A stretch of DNA of 64,000 nt from positions 498,382 through 562,381 of the forward strand of contig SCFE01000070.1 of NCBI GenBank assembly GCA_004352715.1. The letters are read 5' to 3'. Positions 48,370 to 61,483 of the stretch are shown here, in pieces. The position numbers were made by a program, and so were the translations under genes. Source of the DNA: Hofstenia miamia. Lineage: Eukaryota > Xenacoelomorpha > Acoela. The notes below the pieces were generated by a model. The model saw only the letters and a list, made by a program, of their open reading frames with translations. It was not told where the DNA came from and did not search any database. Within the stretch, counting starts at the first letter, position 1. The number at the start of each line of letters is the position of its first letter.

Positions 48370-48836
48370 TCGTGGCTGTGGGTCCAGGTTGGTTATGACT
48401 TTTGTTATAAAATCGGGTGCGCTTATGGGTGGGTATACAAAAAAAGTATTGGGGTTAGAAAATCAAGCGCTAAAACACCAAAGCACTAAATAATTGGAGT
48501 GCATCTCAACAGAAAGTCTTAATTATCCAATTAGCAAGGTAACACCTTACAGAAACTGTGCTACATGTCAATAATTATGATTTCATACGTTACACCGCGT
48601 GCGCATCTCAGTGGATGTTTTAATCCAATTAACAGGTAACACCTAAGAGAAACTACGTACAAATACCCCTTCAATAATTATGATTTTTATTTGAATTTGA
48701 AGCGGTATGATAATGGAAATCCGTTGGTATGAGTCGGGTGCGGTTATGTATTTCAAACAATTTGCGGGTGCTGATTGAATGCGGATACAAACGCCGTGGG
48801 TGCGGGCTGGGTTGGGTGGAGAAATGTGCACCCTTA
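48370..48836. repeat. GGGTG-rich hAT-like fragment with an internal ~90-bp imperfect tandem repeat
   Basis: GGGT/CGGGTGCG words cluster at both sides (48,380-48,440 and 48,735-48,830). Between them a block of about 90 bases (TGCATCTCA ... CCAATTA ... GGTAACACCT ... AATAATTATGATTT) occurs at 48,498 and again at 48,600. The right end reads, inward, AAGGGTGCACATTTCTCCAC. Confidence 0.4.
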
Positions 48837-48841
48837 GTGAT

Positions 48842-49520
48842 AATCACCCACAGATTTTCAATGATTTAATTTGAATCCGAGATATTTCCTGACCAAACTT
48901 GTAGTATGACACATGTTACATTTTGCATGAAGATGCCATCCCCATTTGGATACCAGTCAAGCAACTGAGGTATCATTTGATTCTGCACAACTTGAAGCTA
49001 GAAAACAGCATTCATCATGATCTCATGCACTTGCAATCGACAAGCTCTATAATAAAAAAACATTCCACAAATCATCACTTTGTGGGATGTTAACACTTAC
49101 CTCAAGGGTGGTAGTGAATTGCAGTTTGCCAAACTCTTTGTAATGTGGCTTTCTGACATTGGAAGATTGACTCTGTCACTGAATGCAACCAGCCTGCAAT
49201 CCTCCATAGACCAATTAATAAGATGGTGGGCACAAACCAATTTCTTGTGCATTATCTGCTTAGTCATCAAAGTTTCAGCAAGCAGCATCCTGATCAAGGC
49301 TCGACTGTCTTTGTAAGGAGTTTTTTGTTTCTGGCTACATCTGCTTCTATTATAATAGGGAATTGATTTTGCGAGATTTTTAGCTGCACTAAGTTATTGC
49401 GCATACTAGCAATGCTTCTTTGAGATAAATTTTACCGAAGTAAGGCTCGAATTTCTTCCATTTTCAGTAGAGTTAAGCAAATGAAAATCCAAAGAGTTCA
49501 CTTATTGACTTGCCACCCCC
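48842..49520 (-). pseudogene. Tc1-type (DD34E) transposase relic
   Basis: Reading leftward from about 49,520, broken frames give the linker and then DESFSD-region equivalents (SMEDCRLVAFSDRV, about 49,200). IMMNAVF and QMIPQLLDWYPNGD follow, then IFMQNVTC and SGNISDSN. The last piece, IIENLWV (48,844-48,864), marks the third catalytic Glu of Tc1 transposases in the usual SPDLNPIENLW box. MQN in place of MQD has lost the second Asp. Stops and shifts make it clearly dead. Confidence 0.62.
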
Positions 49521-49599
49521 TTATCCAGTTGTTGTCTATTCGTAAACCTTCAATTTTATTTTTATATTATGTCATTTATATATTATAGCAATTTTAAAT

Positions 49600-49658
49600 A
49601 TATATGTATATATATATATATACATATATACACAATTATAAACATATATATACACAAT

Positions 49659-49730
<72 letters not shown>

Positions 49731-49740
49731 TATATAATTA
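49600..49740. repeat. (TA)n microsatellite with AC-interrupted copies
   Basis: TA tracts broken by CACAATTATA are followed by about 60 bases of pure TA. Confidence 0.9.
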
Positions 49741-49749
49741 GTAAGGTAC

Positions 49750-50620
49750 TTGAGATATTGAATGAAATTTATTAAATAGTTTCTAGAAAACTATCAGCAC
49801 GTACTGAATGGGAAATATGTTATGCCTATTTCAATGCTAATTGAGGAAATATTGCAAGAAACGTGTAGGTTGGAAGTTTTCGCAAAACTTGTGTAATTAT
49901 TGTAATTATTTCCGAATTAGAATTGTGTAGGACTGAACACTTAAGGCGTGGAGAAATTATTTTGAATAAAGCACTAATTTATCCTTTTGAAAAACCTGCC
50001 AATCACTAGCGAATCATATTCTGCATTCGAGTGCCTAAGCTGCACAGTTAGAAATCATTGATTGTCCAATATTTTTTGAAGAATGAATAGAATAGGAAAA
50101 TGGAAGAATTGTAATTATATATAAAAAGCAAAATTTGCATTCATTTCTATTGTACTTAACGAGAAGATATAAAAACCCGAAAGGATAAATTCTAAACATG
50201 CTTAAATATATATTTGAACAGACTTGAGGGAGTGGTTGGGAGAACTTCTTTTTGCATCAAATCTTATTAAATTTTTTTTTTGAAATTTATGCTTTGTATA
50301 GGAAGGACCTCAGTTCAGCCCTTCTAATAATAACATTTTTTTAGCTCCTCATCGTGTAAACAAATAATGTGCAGTTATCAAATTCTAGTGCTCTCATTTT
50401 TACATATTTAGTGTACTGAAAATATAAATATACTTTATATACATATACGGGCTCTAGATACTATGGGATTTGTATCTACCGCCCGCAATTTCTGATTTTC
50501 CATAGCATTTTTTGCTGGAAAGACAGAATAATTCATTTTATTAAAAATATTTTACATTGCGTATAAACTGACAGTAATGTCAAATATTTGCATTCTAACC
50601 TTAATAATCATTCAGGTTCA
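49750..50620. other. No gene seen
   Basis: AT-rich, with no open frame of interest. It precedes a transposase fragment. Confidence 0.4.
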
Positions 50621-50629
50621 TGATCATGG

Positions 50630-51010
50630 ATGCTGACTGATTATATAATTGCTCAGCTTAAAGAAATGCGAAAATTGTCATCAACAATATTCCAGCAAGA
50701 TGGAGCGAGGCCACATACCGCTCATCAAACTCTCCAGCTTCTCAAGTTTCCTGGACGTGTAGTTTCACGCGAGGGGGAACTTGTTTGGCCGGAGTATTCA
50801 CCCGATCTTTCACCAGATGATTTTGCTATTTGGGGTTACCTCAAGGGCAGAATACACGGTCGAAGCTTCAATGACATGCCGGAACTCAAAGATTCCATCA
50901 CTACTAATCTAAGAGAAATTCCTCAAAACTTCTACAGTTCGGCTGTTGAATCAATCATCAGAAGATGGCACTTATGTCTTGAAGAGGACTGTGATGTGGT
51001 GGCCATATAG
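50630..51010 (+). pseudogene. DD39D-type mariner-like transposase, intact C-terminal fragment
   Basis: A 126-codon open frame begins at MLTDYIIAQ. It holds FQQDGARPHTAHQTL with the second catalytic Asp, and YSPDLSPDDFAIWGYLKGR with the third. I count 39 residues between the second Asp and the last Asp of SPDD. A normal C-terminal helix and stop follow. The DNA-binding half and the first Asp are missing upstream, so this is a 3' fragment. Unlike the other transposase relics here, its frame is unbroken. Confidence 0.75.
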
Positions 51011-51251
51011 ATTTCTTGATCATTGTCTTTACATTTCTTCCTTTAAATTTGAATTACTCATGATAGGAGATTATATCAGTCAAAGAGTTGCTTCATTGAT
51101 ACACGATGCATAAAAAATGGTGGGTTTTTTTTAACAATAAAACATTGTTCATAATCAGTCATAACCACAAAGTTGAAAGGCAAAAGGTAAACCCCCTTAT
51201 TCAAGAATTGATTTTTTAGAAATTAAAGGCATTTTAATTTTCTCATAAAAT

Positions 51252-51264
51252 CCTAGACACCCTG
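51252..51264 (-). repeat. Right terminal repeat of the DD39D element
   Basis: Read inward, this site is CAGGGTGTCTAGG, a usual Tc1/mariner end. It lies 240 bases after the transposase stop. No left partner was found, which agrees with the missing 5' half. Confidence 0.55.
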
Positions 51265-51499
51265 AACATGCATATTGTTTTACCGATATTTAGTTAGTTT
51301 GATTTTAATAGCATTTAGAAGTTGTCTGTTCTTGCGGTATCTTTACATAAATATATTTGTGATATAAAACGCCCACTTAAAAGCTGTTAAATTCTGGTTC
51401 TTAAATGTCTTTTAGGTTCTCGTTCTCGGATATATGATTTTTAGAATTCATTAAATTGGTATTCATATGTTAAGAATGAAACTATATTTTTCAGCACTA

Positions 51500-51500
<1 letters not shown>

Positions 51501-51539
<39 letters not shown>

Positions 51540-51630
51540 GATANNNNNNNNNNNNNNNNNNNNNNNNNNNNNNNNNNNNNNNNNNNNNNNNNNNNNNNNN
51601 NNNNNATATATATATATATATATGTAGATA
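51501..51630. repeat. (TA)n microsatellite with assembly gap
   Basis: TA on both sides of a 62-base N-run (51,544-51,605). The flanks share ATATATGTAGATA, which suggests overlapping contig ends. Confidence 0.95.
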
Positions 51631-52185
51631 GACAAACGAAGCCAATTGGAGCGCAAGCATTGAGAGATCAGAAGGAACGGTACTGAAGATGCCAGTTACT
51701 TCAGATTTCATGCAAAGATTGTGACCACACTAAGCTTTAAAATATAAGTCGAAATAAGAGACACCCTCTTACTCTGCGATGCTCTCAGATCATGGATATC
51801 TTAAATAGTTGTAAGCTATAATTAAAAATTTGAAGACAATACTAGAAAATTTAAGGATAAAACTTTTACGCAATTTTTTAGCCCATTTCAAATTATCTGA
51901 AAATAGTGATCAAACTGCTGCTAGTTATTATATTATTTACTATTCGCCAACTGTTGTCCCTGAATAAAAATCTCATTTTATCCAGGACCCGTATATGTAT
52001 ATATGTACGGGAATGCCTTTATGTGTGCATACAATTTGTACCTTGTGCGCATAACCTCCGATTTTCAAGGGGGATTCAAACTCTTAAATTTCATAAATTT
52101 GCTTCTAAGCCAAAAATATTAGCCAATCAGATGCTTTTGAATTTTTGTAAATGACATTAAATTCAGTTTTTCATTTACTTAAGGA

Positions 52186-55100
52186 ATGAATTTTGTTTCG
52201 GTTTGCTTTTGGTTATTTCTCATAAAATTGGCTCATTCTTGCTCATCCGACGAATATATCTGTAATGATCTAAGCTGTATTTCACTTCATAAAGTCAATG
52301 ATGGCATAATTGATTGTCCTTTAAATTATGATGACGAAGAAGGACGGTATTCTTGCCATAATGGGATGCTTAAGTGCACTAGTTTTCCAAATATATGTAT
52401 CCCGATCATTGCTGTCTGCAATGGCCGTATTGACTGCCCCAACGGAGAGGATGAGGAATTTTGTGAAGGCTGCTCTACCTTCAACTGTGACAATGGCAAA
52501 TGTTTAAATTCGTCAAAAACATGTCAGACAAAAGCAGATTGTATTCCAACTTGCATTTGTCCATTTGGACATATGATATGCAACAACAATGAGTTTATTG
52601 AAGAATTTGGAGAATATAAACAGATTTGCATCAAACCAACTGAATGTAGGAAAATTTGTTAAAAGCCGCTGCTCACATGTTTGTAAGTAGTTTGAAATTA
52701 TGAAGGTTTATAAAGATGTCTAACAGTTGAATGAATTGTAGAGAACCACACACATATATATTTTTTTTCAAAATACAATATTTTAGATCATCAAAAAAGT
52801 GCAACACAAAAGAAGAGAGTTGTAATGAAAATGCCTTCTGCCAGTCTAATGTGTTTTTTGACACAACTGATGAAAATATGTGTTGCAATCAAAATGATAG
52901 TGAAATGAAATGCTATGAAGATTTCTCTGGCCCATGCACTGTTTCACATGAACAAATTTGTAATCACCACTTAGACTGCAAAAATGGACAAGACGAAAAT
53001 TATAAAATAGGCTGCCCCGTATTTCCTTTAGACTGTAATTTACAATTTGCCTACAACCACGAATCTCAGGCTTATCACGAGGTAAAATTATGATTCCTCT
53101 TAAACAGAACGTTATTAGATGCAAAAGTTAAAGAATTTTTGTTGAAAATTCAGTGGAATTTGAATTTTTTTAGCTTTGAAAATTCAAAAAATTTGGTGTT
53201 AAATATATTAATTACGATTAGTGAGATGAATTGAGACGATTTCCAACTAATCAAAATACCATAAGTTCACTTTTAGAATTATTCATTGAAATATAATAAT
53301 AAAAAATGATAAAAGAAATCCTATATTTCCTGATATTTTACAGGATAAAGCACAAACAGTAACGACTGTCTTACAGATAATTATTCCTAACGAGTGGTGT
53401 TTTTAAAATATTTAAATTTTTTGAAAATTGCAAAAACTACATCATAATAATCAGGAAATTAACAATAAGCAATCAATCTTCTAGATTTCAAATGTAATGG
53501 TTTGACGAAATGAAAGAACAGAATGTAGACTTATACAAGCAGAAATGTAGACATAACTTTTCTACCTTAAGATGCAAAACTTAGAAAACGATTGAACTAC
53601 TTTACATGTGAAACCCACTAATGTGTTTATGAAACCTTTGTCTATTTCGAAGCCTATAGAATAATTGTAGCTCCACAAAACTAAAGGGAATTTTTAATAT
53701 TTGTTTTATATATTTGGACAAAATTTGAGACCAATGCTTTTGGTATACTTCCAAAAGCATATTTATATGCCTCTTTTCGTACAGCAAATCGCCAGGTCGT
53801 GATAAAAATGTAGGCCTTGAAAGTCCAGACTAGAGCATTAGTGTCTCCAAATTCGGAAAAAATTTATAAGAATTCTCATTTGAAATTATTTAACTGTTAT
53901 CAATGAAAGATGAAACACTCTTCAGCAAAAACTATTTCGATGTTACACAAGCACATTTTCTCTAAAATACTTCGTCTGAGTGACAAAAACTGAGAAATTA
54001 ATCAATTTATTTTCAAAATTTTACAGAGGTCTATGCATTTGGCAAATTTCAATATTTCCAATAATAATCAGCTAAACACAAATACATATACAGAAATTTG
54101 ATGCTCACAAGTTCAATATTATATTCAAAACTTACATTTGATGTTCAGAAATATTTAGCAATGTTCACAAGGTGCAAACATAAATTGCATTAACACTTGG
54201 TCATATAAGTGAATTAAGAATTTACCAAAATTAAATGACATTTGTCATTCATCTGCTCAGTAAAAAATGTTCAAATATTCCCAAAAGCATTATTTTCGTG
54301 TTTTGAATGTAAATTTTAAATTTCTGATTTCAATATGAAAATGGTTAAGAAAGCAGAAATGGACAAATTTATAGTTAAAATGGCGAATGTTGAACATAGT
54401 TCAATTCAATGTTTGTTGTGGCTGACGCTGCACTATGTTGTCATTATTGATGATGAACTTCTTTCCAGTATTAAGTTGTGCACCTCAGTTTATATGTCTC
54501 CGCAAATAAACAAATTGTGTGTGAGAATTCTGTTCCAAGTACTACATCTTTTAACTTTCAAACGAATTATTTTTGATATCATGAAATCAGGGTGTGTGAA
54601 AAAATGACTGTATTCGAAAATTTTTACAAAGAGCTCCTTTGTTTTTGACGCATTATGATAAAAAATCTAAAACTTAAGCCATAAATGATAAATTTTAATT
54701 TATTTCCTTAGGATATTCACAGCAACAACTACTACTTTGATCATGTCTTTGTGAGTAGAAGGTTTATAACAATGTGCGAATTCCCTAACTGGAGAAAAGA
54801 TTTTGAAGAGCACAGATTCAAGTTCCAGTCCATGTCCAAGAAATCATTCCTTTCAATGAATATAACAAATGCAATCATTTGCATCACCGGTTTTCTGTTT
54901 GGACTTCCACTAAATATACTTTTGGCAGAAATTCTAATAAAAGAGTTGTTCAAAAAGAATTTTAACTTTTTGTTCATTTTCATTGGAACAATTACCGACA
55001 TACTAAACATTTCTGTTCGACTGAGTATTATGTCAATTGAGTTAATTGCACCCAAAAGGATTTTTGGAGAACTGACATATACTTCGCACACTGCCCATTA

Positions 55101-55949
55101 CTATTTCCCAGACTACTTTATTGTCTGTAGAATAATCAATTGCATCAGAGCGTTCAATCAATTCTTATCACCTGCAATATTGGTGGTTATTGCAGTTGAG
55201 AGATTAATTTTGACTAATTTTCCTTTAAAGGCAAAATGCATTTTAACCATCAGAATTCGTTCAATTGTCGCGTTGATCCTTGTATTAACTACGTCAATTG
55301 TAAGCATATTGTATATTCATCAAGCTAAATGGGATTTCATGGATTTTGGATCGCGATGGGTCATTTTTGACACTTCTGTTCATTGCGTATTTGGCCTATT
55401 ACCACTTTACAAATATAGAGCGAGACTGAATCTTGAATCGAACCCAATTTTCGTTATTGGAAAGAACAAACTAATCAACAGTTTTGTTGAACTTTGTTTC
55501 TCAGTGGTCATACCTGAGATCCTTCAAATCTTCATATATTGTTGGATATATATTTCGAAATCAAACAGTAAATTTGCTAGTGCAACGAAAAAACGTTTTA
55601 CTCGCATATGTTTACTTGGTAGCCTGGTATATTTTGTGCTAAGCCTGCCTTTAATCTTTACAAAGTTCATTGTAATTTTACACAGCTACCGCATATCATG
55701 GCAATACCATAATGAGAATAAAATATGTGCAAGTTGTATCGAAGTGAGCCTTCCAAAATCCCACTTTTGGAGTTCGTCTGGAGTTTTTTCCCACGCAGCC
55801 AAGTAATTATTTTACATATATATTTTTTAGAAACTAATAATCTATTCTTCTACTTTTTAGTTACAATCTATATACCAAAAATTTATGCTATTCGAAATGT
55901 ATGCTTCGCTATAATAATATAGATAAAAAATATATAGTTTAGCACAGTA

Positions 55950-55988
<39 letters not shown>

Positions 55989-57381
55989 ATATATTACAAG
56001 TTGTTTTAACTCTTGCAGTGCAGTTGGTGCTTTGGTATGAAGTACTTTTGAAATCAATGTTTCCCAGAACCAATATCCAAGGGGTTGATATATGGCGATT
56101 TTGCTTGCTAACCAATGACACGATCTTCTGTAAAAGTTTGTCTCAGGTCAATAGTTGCTTAATGATGCGGTGCGTCATCCTGCATCATGTTATCCGTGAG
56201 AGTTGCCGCGTTTGAACAAATGGTGTCTGCCGCATATCCTGATACTTTTCTGCATTCATTGTTTTGTATCGAAGATGATTGGTGTTGGTAAAAATGATGA
56301 AGTAAATCCAAACCAAATTCCAACTTTGATGGAATGCAAACGTTTTGTTTTGATATGATTTGGTTCTACTGAACTCCATATCCGGCAATTATGTCTTTTA
56401 ATAGCCTCCTTCAGGAGTAGATAGGCATCATCACTCCATAAAATTAGCGGTATAAAATATTGCTAATTGGGAAGCTAATTGGTTCGTCATCTTACGTAAC
56501 TTATTGTAATAAGCGTAGTTTGTAAGGATAGAGATTCAAATGAATGCACATAATGCGTTGAACGTTTTTTTGAGGAATGCCAGTTTCATTGCTGACAATC
56601 TGGTTGATAAATTTTTTCTTAATTGCCACGGTTTCTTCCACTTCTGCAACTCAAGAGTCCATCAGTCTAAGTCTTCCCATTTTAGGGGCACTTGTAGCTG
56701 AACGTTTGTTCAATTTTTTTCACCAATCTTGTTATCTTTGTAGAACAGAAGTTGGAATCGGTTGGGAGAATCGACGTTTCGATTCGATTCGGTTCGGTTT
56801 CAGGTACAAAATCTTAGAAAAATCGGGTACGGTTTTGGGTAAGCCCACATGTTTTGGGAAAACCCCAGCTACTTCAATGTGCCCTAAGAAGGCCTTAATT
56901 CAATAATAATTTATTTATTTATTGATGGCATTTGCATGGTAGGTTTCTGGGGAAACAGGTCTTTATTAGCACTGCTGCAATTATAATTAACAGTTGATAT
57001 TAATGCTGGCGCATTCAAAACAACAATAACAAACTTAGGCATTTCGGGTAGGATTTGGGTACGATATAGTGCATTTTAGAAAATTCGACTAAATTCGGTA
57101 TCAGGTACGTGTAAAAAAATCGGTTCGGTTTCAGTTCCAAATTTTGTACCCAATTCCAACTGTGTTGTACAATCAAATGGATCTTTAACAATACTTCTTT
57201 CTTCATTAAACAATTTCAAGCCAGCTTGTGAATTATTTTCCTGCCATAAATACAATGTAAATATTTATAAATGTTTATATCTACATGCATGGACCAATCA
57301 AATTAAAATAAAAGCGGCAGTTAATATACACGCGTCTGGCATACTACTAAATTAAAATACTGCGTTGCTTATTACTCTCTT

Positions 57382-57423
<42 letters not shown>

Positions 57424-60400
57424 NNNNNNNNNNNNNNNNNNNNNNNNNNNNNNNNNNNNNNNNNNNNNNNNNNNNNNNNNNNNNNNNNNNNNNNNNNNNN
57501 NNNNNNNNNNNNNNNNNNNNNNNNNNNNNNNNNNNNNNNNNNNNNNNNNNNNNNNNNNNNNNNNNNNNNNNNNNNNNNNNNNNNNNNNNNNNNNNNNNNN
57601 NNNNNNNNNNTATATATATATATATATATATATACCAGAGTTGGAATTAGGTTCGGATTAAGGTTGGGTCGGGCTTAGGGTTAGGGACTTGAGCCTAATG
57701 TTTTGTTGATATAAGTTGGCAGAGAATTTCAGTAATTGAATATATAGGAAATGATATGTTCTCTAAATGATAAAAAGTACGATTGAAATCCTTAGAATAA
57801 TTATTTGTGGCAATACTTAAATCACTAAATTAGTGGTGGCCGAGGAAGAACTTATGAAAAGTGACATATATGATACCTTGGCCATAAGGCATAGTACTCA
57901 GCAGATGGTTGCAATGTTTTAAGGGGGGTACTTCAAAAAATAGTATCTATTATTATAATGACTCTAAATACCTATATTTTTTCACCTTCTTGCATTCAAC
58001 CACCTGAGATTGCTTAGCGACTTGTTGCAAGCCTACATATAAAGAATCATAAACAAAATACAAACATATCATCTATGTCTACAATTTCATATTTTAAGGG
58101 ATATATTGCTTGAATATGCAGGGAAGTACTTTTTCCTTTAAATATTACTTAAATTGTTGTAGCGAAAGAAATTAAGAACATTTTAAATGAAATTTGTGTA
58201 AAAACTTGTCAAAATCTTTTAAGGCCTGTCTTAATCGGCCCGATTAAATCGTGTAGTTAAAACGCAGCTCCAACTTTGTCACCCGATTTGTCAGGAATTT
58301 GTAGAATGAAAAACTTGTTCCTTCTTAACTATACGATTTAATAGGCCTGATTAATTTGTATGAATGTTTAATTTTCTATCAAAATGCAATTTTTGAATTA
58401 TTAAAGATAGTTCAAACGTTTCTTACTCTTCTATTAAGTTCTGCAGATTGCGAGCAAAGCTTTTCAATATTAGGAATAATTAATCTATAATAATTTGAGA
58501 CATGGCCTTCAATACAAAGCTTTCAACATTAGTTGCCTTGCAATGAATCAATTGAGAACAGAAAATCATAAAAATGAAGCTTAAAATGTTTTTGTAACAA
58601 TCAAAGCAATCGGCATATTATAGCAACAGGCTTTTTTCCTAATTCTCCTGGAAATTTTTCAATATATTTAATGGTTTCCCCAAGTAAATTTATAGGCGCT
58701 TATAGCTCACGAACTAATGAAGATATATAAAATGTCGAACCCCCATACGATAGAAAATGGTTTCGTTTTCCTTCTTTGAAATTCACGGTTACCTGCCTCA
58801 GTCCCGTCCATGTGCCACTTTGTGCGAAGTCAGAGGATCCAGCGGTGCAGCTGAACCGATTCACACAGCTTTGCTTCAGAGAGCAAAATATTACAGAGTA
58901 GATGACATTCCTATGGACATTATGTAGATCACGACCACCTCATTATCTGAACACTAAGTATGGAAAAAATTGGAATATTTAAAAATATGGGATTTCTCTT
59001 TGAAAAAATCTTATTTCTATCGACCTCAAGAACAATTATAAGTTTTAACAATTATATTCATCATTGCATGAGCGAGCTCAACCTCATAGATGTGTCCATG
59101 CAAAAGGCTTTCAGTGTTTCTTAACAAGTTTGGATAAACTTTTTCAAAAATATGAAGAGGTTGATTAGTTACTTAAAAGTACTTAACACTTGTAGAAATA
59201 ATGTTGAGGCTAAATAGTGTTTCTTTCCTTGTGCTATAGTTATGGCGTTTCTTAGAGTTTATATGGAATGCCTTGGAATATAAAGGCCAGGAAATCTAGG
59301 GAGGGGACTAACCTTTTCTTTTGAAATGATATGCATTCAAAAAGTTAAACACTAGGTAAATTGTTTTTAGTACCATTATTTGTGAGGAAATTGAATTTTC
59401 CCAAGTAATTTAAGCTAACTAAATATCAATAAAACATTTAGATGACAAGACGTCTTATACCACGAGTTAAAATGGTTTATAAGACGTTGAGGAGACGCCT
59501 AGAAGATGTTTATAAAACGTTTACAAAGCATTTAGGAGACCATGTTTACAGAAACATTAAGAATTATAAATACATATTACTGCTAAGCAATTTTATAAAC
59601 ATTCAATACAAACCTGCTTTGGACAACATAGATAATGCTGGATACAGCTAATGAGCAGTCACAGAAACGATCAATGATAAACATCATATTCTTGAAACTT
59701 TAATAAACAATAACGATAAAGTTTTTTTATTATGTAAATTTCATAGTTTGTATTCTTCAACGATGTCCTAATAATTTTGCATATAATAAATTTAAATTGA
59801 ATATTTTTATTCTAATTAAATTTAAAAACAACTTTCAGAAGCATCGTTAAAAATATACTGTCAATAAATTTTTTAATTTGTTTTCAAGTAATATTTACTT
59901 ACTCCTAAAGCTTTGCATAAATTATTCTTATGATAACGTGAATATTTAAATATTAAACATCTAAATCCAGATTACACTGGTTCAATTTGGGGAATTCGTC
60001 AAGTGAATCTAGTTCAGATTGTTGGTGAAGTTGATTTCAATTGACGAATACACTATGGAAAGCTTCACTTTACATTGTTACTTTTTGCGGATATGCGTCA
60101 AACGATATATTAAATAATAGTCTAACGCCATTCATTTACTTAACACAGAAATGGCCTTTTACAAAGTGACATTAATCTTCCATATCAATGTTTTTTTCTT
60201 GCAGCCTTGCTAGTGTGGCACCATATATAATTTTTGACGCTATTTTTAAAGTATATATATATATATANNNNNNNNNNNNNNNNNNNNNNNNNNNNNNNNN
60301 NNNNNNNNNNNNNNNNNNNNNNNNNNNNNNNNNNNNNNNNNNNNNNNNNNNNNNNNNNNNNNNNNNNNNNNNNNNNNNNNNNNNNNNNNNNNNNNNNNNN

Positions 60401-61447
60401 NNNNNNNNNNNNNNNNNNNNNNNNNNNNNNNNNNNNNNNNNNNNNNNNNNNNNNNNNNNNNNNNNNNNNNNNNNNNNNNNNNNNNNNNNNNNNNNNNNNN
60501 NNNNNNNNNNNNNNNNNNNNNNNNNNNNNNNNNNNNNNNNNNNNNNNNNNNNNNNNNNNNNNNNNNNNTATATATATATATATATATATATAACACGTTA
60601 GTAATACAAATAGAACTGACTACTGAGTAATGACTGGCCGGTACTTAAGCCGGGCTTCATGACAAATATATATTTTCATATTTGGCACAATTATGAAAAT
60701 TCAAAACATTACAGTTAAGATCGATTGGCCAAAGTGCGCAACATCCAACTCTTAACATAGCATGAAAAATGAAATAAAATTGAATATTTTCTTAGTAAAA
60801 TGAAATAATATCGTTAAATTTTCCATGGACTCCAAAAATAACAAAATTTTTATTTTCGTAGTCCGCGACTGTAAAAAGTAAAATAACTACCATTACATAT
60901 CGAAAACGAAAGTAAATTTTGCACTAACAAGCAATTTTGGTTTGTAAATTTTTGTCGTCAAAGGTATGTTAAGTGCTTTATATTTGAATATTGTGTATAG
61001 TTTTTCAAAAAAGTTATCACTTTTGTACCTGTAAGAAAGCTGTATGTGCAGAGTAAATGCATTGTTGGGTTGTGTTGGATATTGTATCTAGTGAAAGATA
61101 GATTACGCGGGTGGGAGTTGTCTATGTCCATAATTGTATATGATGCATTGGCAAAACTAAATGAATGAATAATGCATTGAAAATTCAAAGATGGTATATT
61201 TATATATATATATATAGAGTAGTTACAAAATTACTTGAAACGATTAATTATTTTTTGGAAATTGATTAATTTAAATTGCAATTACTAAATATTTAGTTAT
61301 TTTTTATTTTTTGTTTGTTTGCATTTTAATCTGCACTATCATTATTAGATACATGAGTTGTGCTTATTTACAACATTTTATTCATTAATGTAAATAGATA
61401 TGCAATTTTCTAAAAAAACTTTATTTGTATCAAGTATTTTCCTATGC

Positions 61448-61483
<36 letters not shown>

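Noticed and set aside
49569-49775. 68-codon frame rich in Ile-Tyr-His
   Set aside because: Translation of an interrupted TA microsatellite.
54335-54607. 90-codon plus-strand frame inside the receptor intron
   Set aside because: No cysteine-rich, LRR or transmembrane pattern, and no splice sites in phase with the neighbouring exons.
57655-57690. TTAGGG-like words suggesting telomeric repeat
   Set aside because: Only two near-consecutive units inside a G-rich transposon end; not a telomere array.
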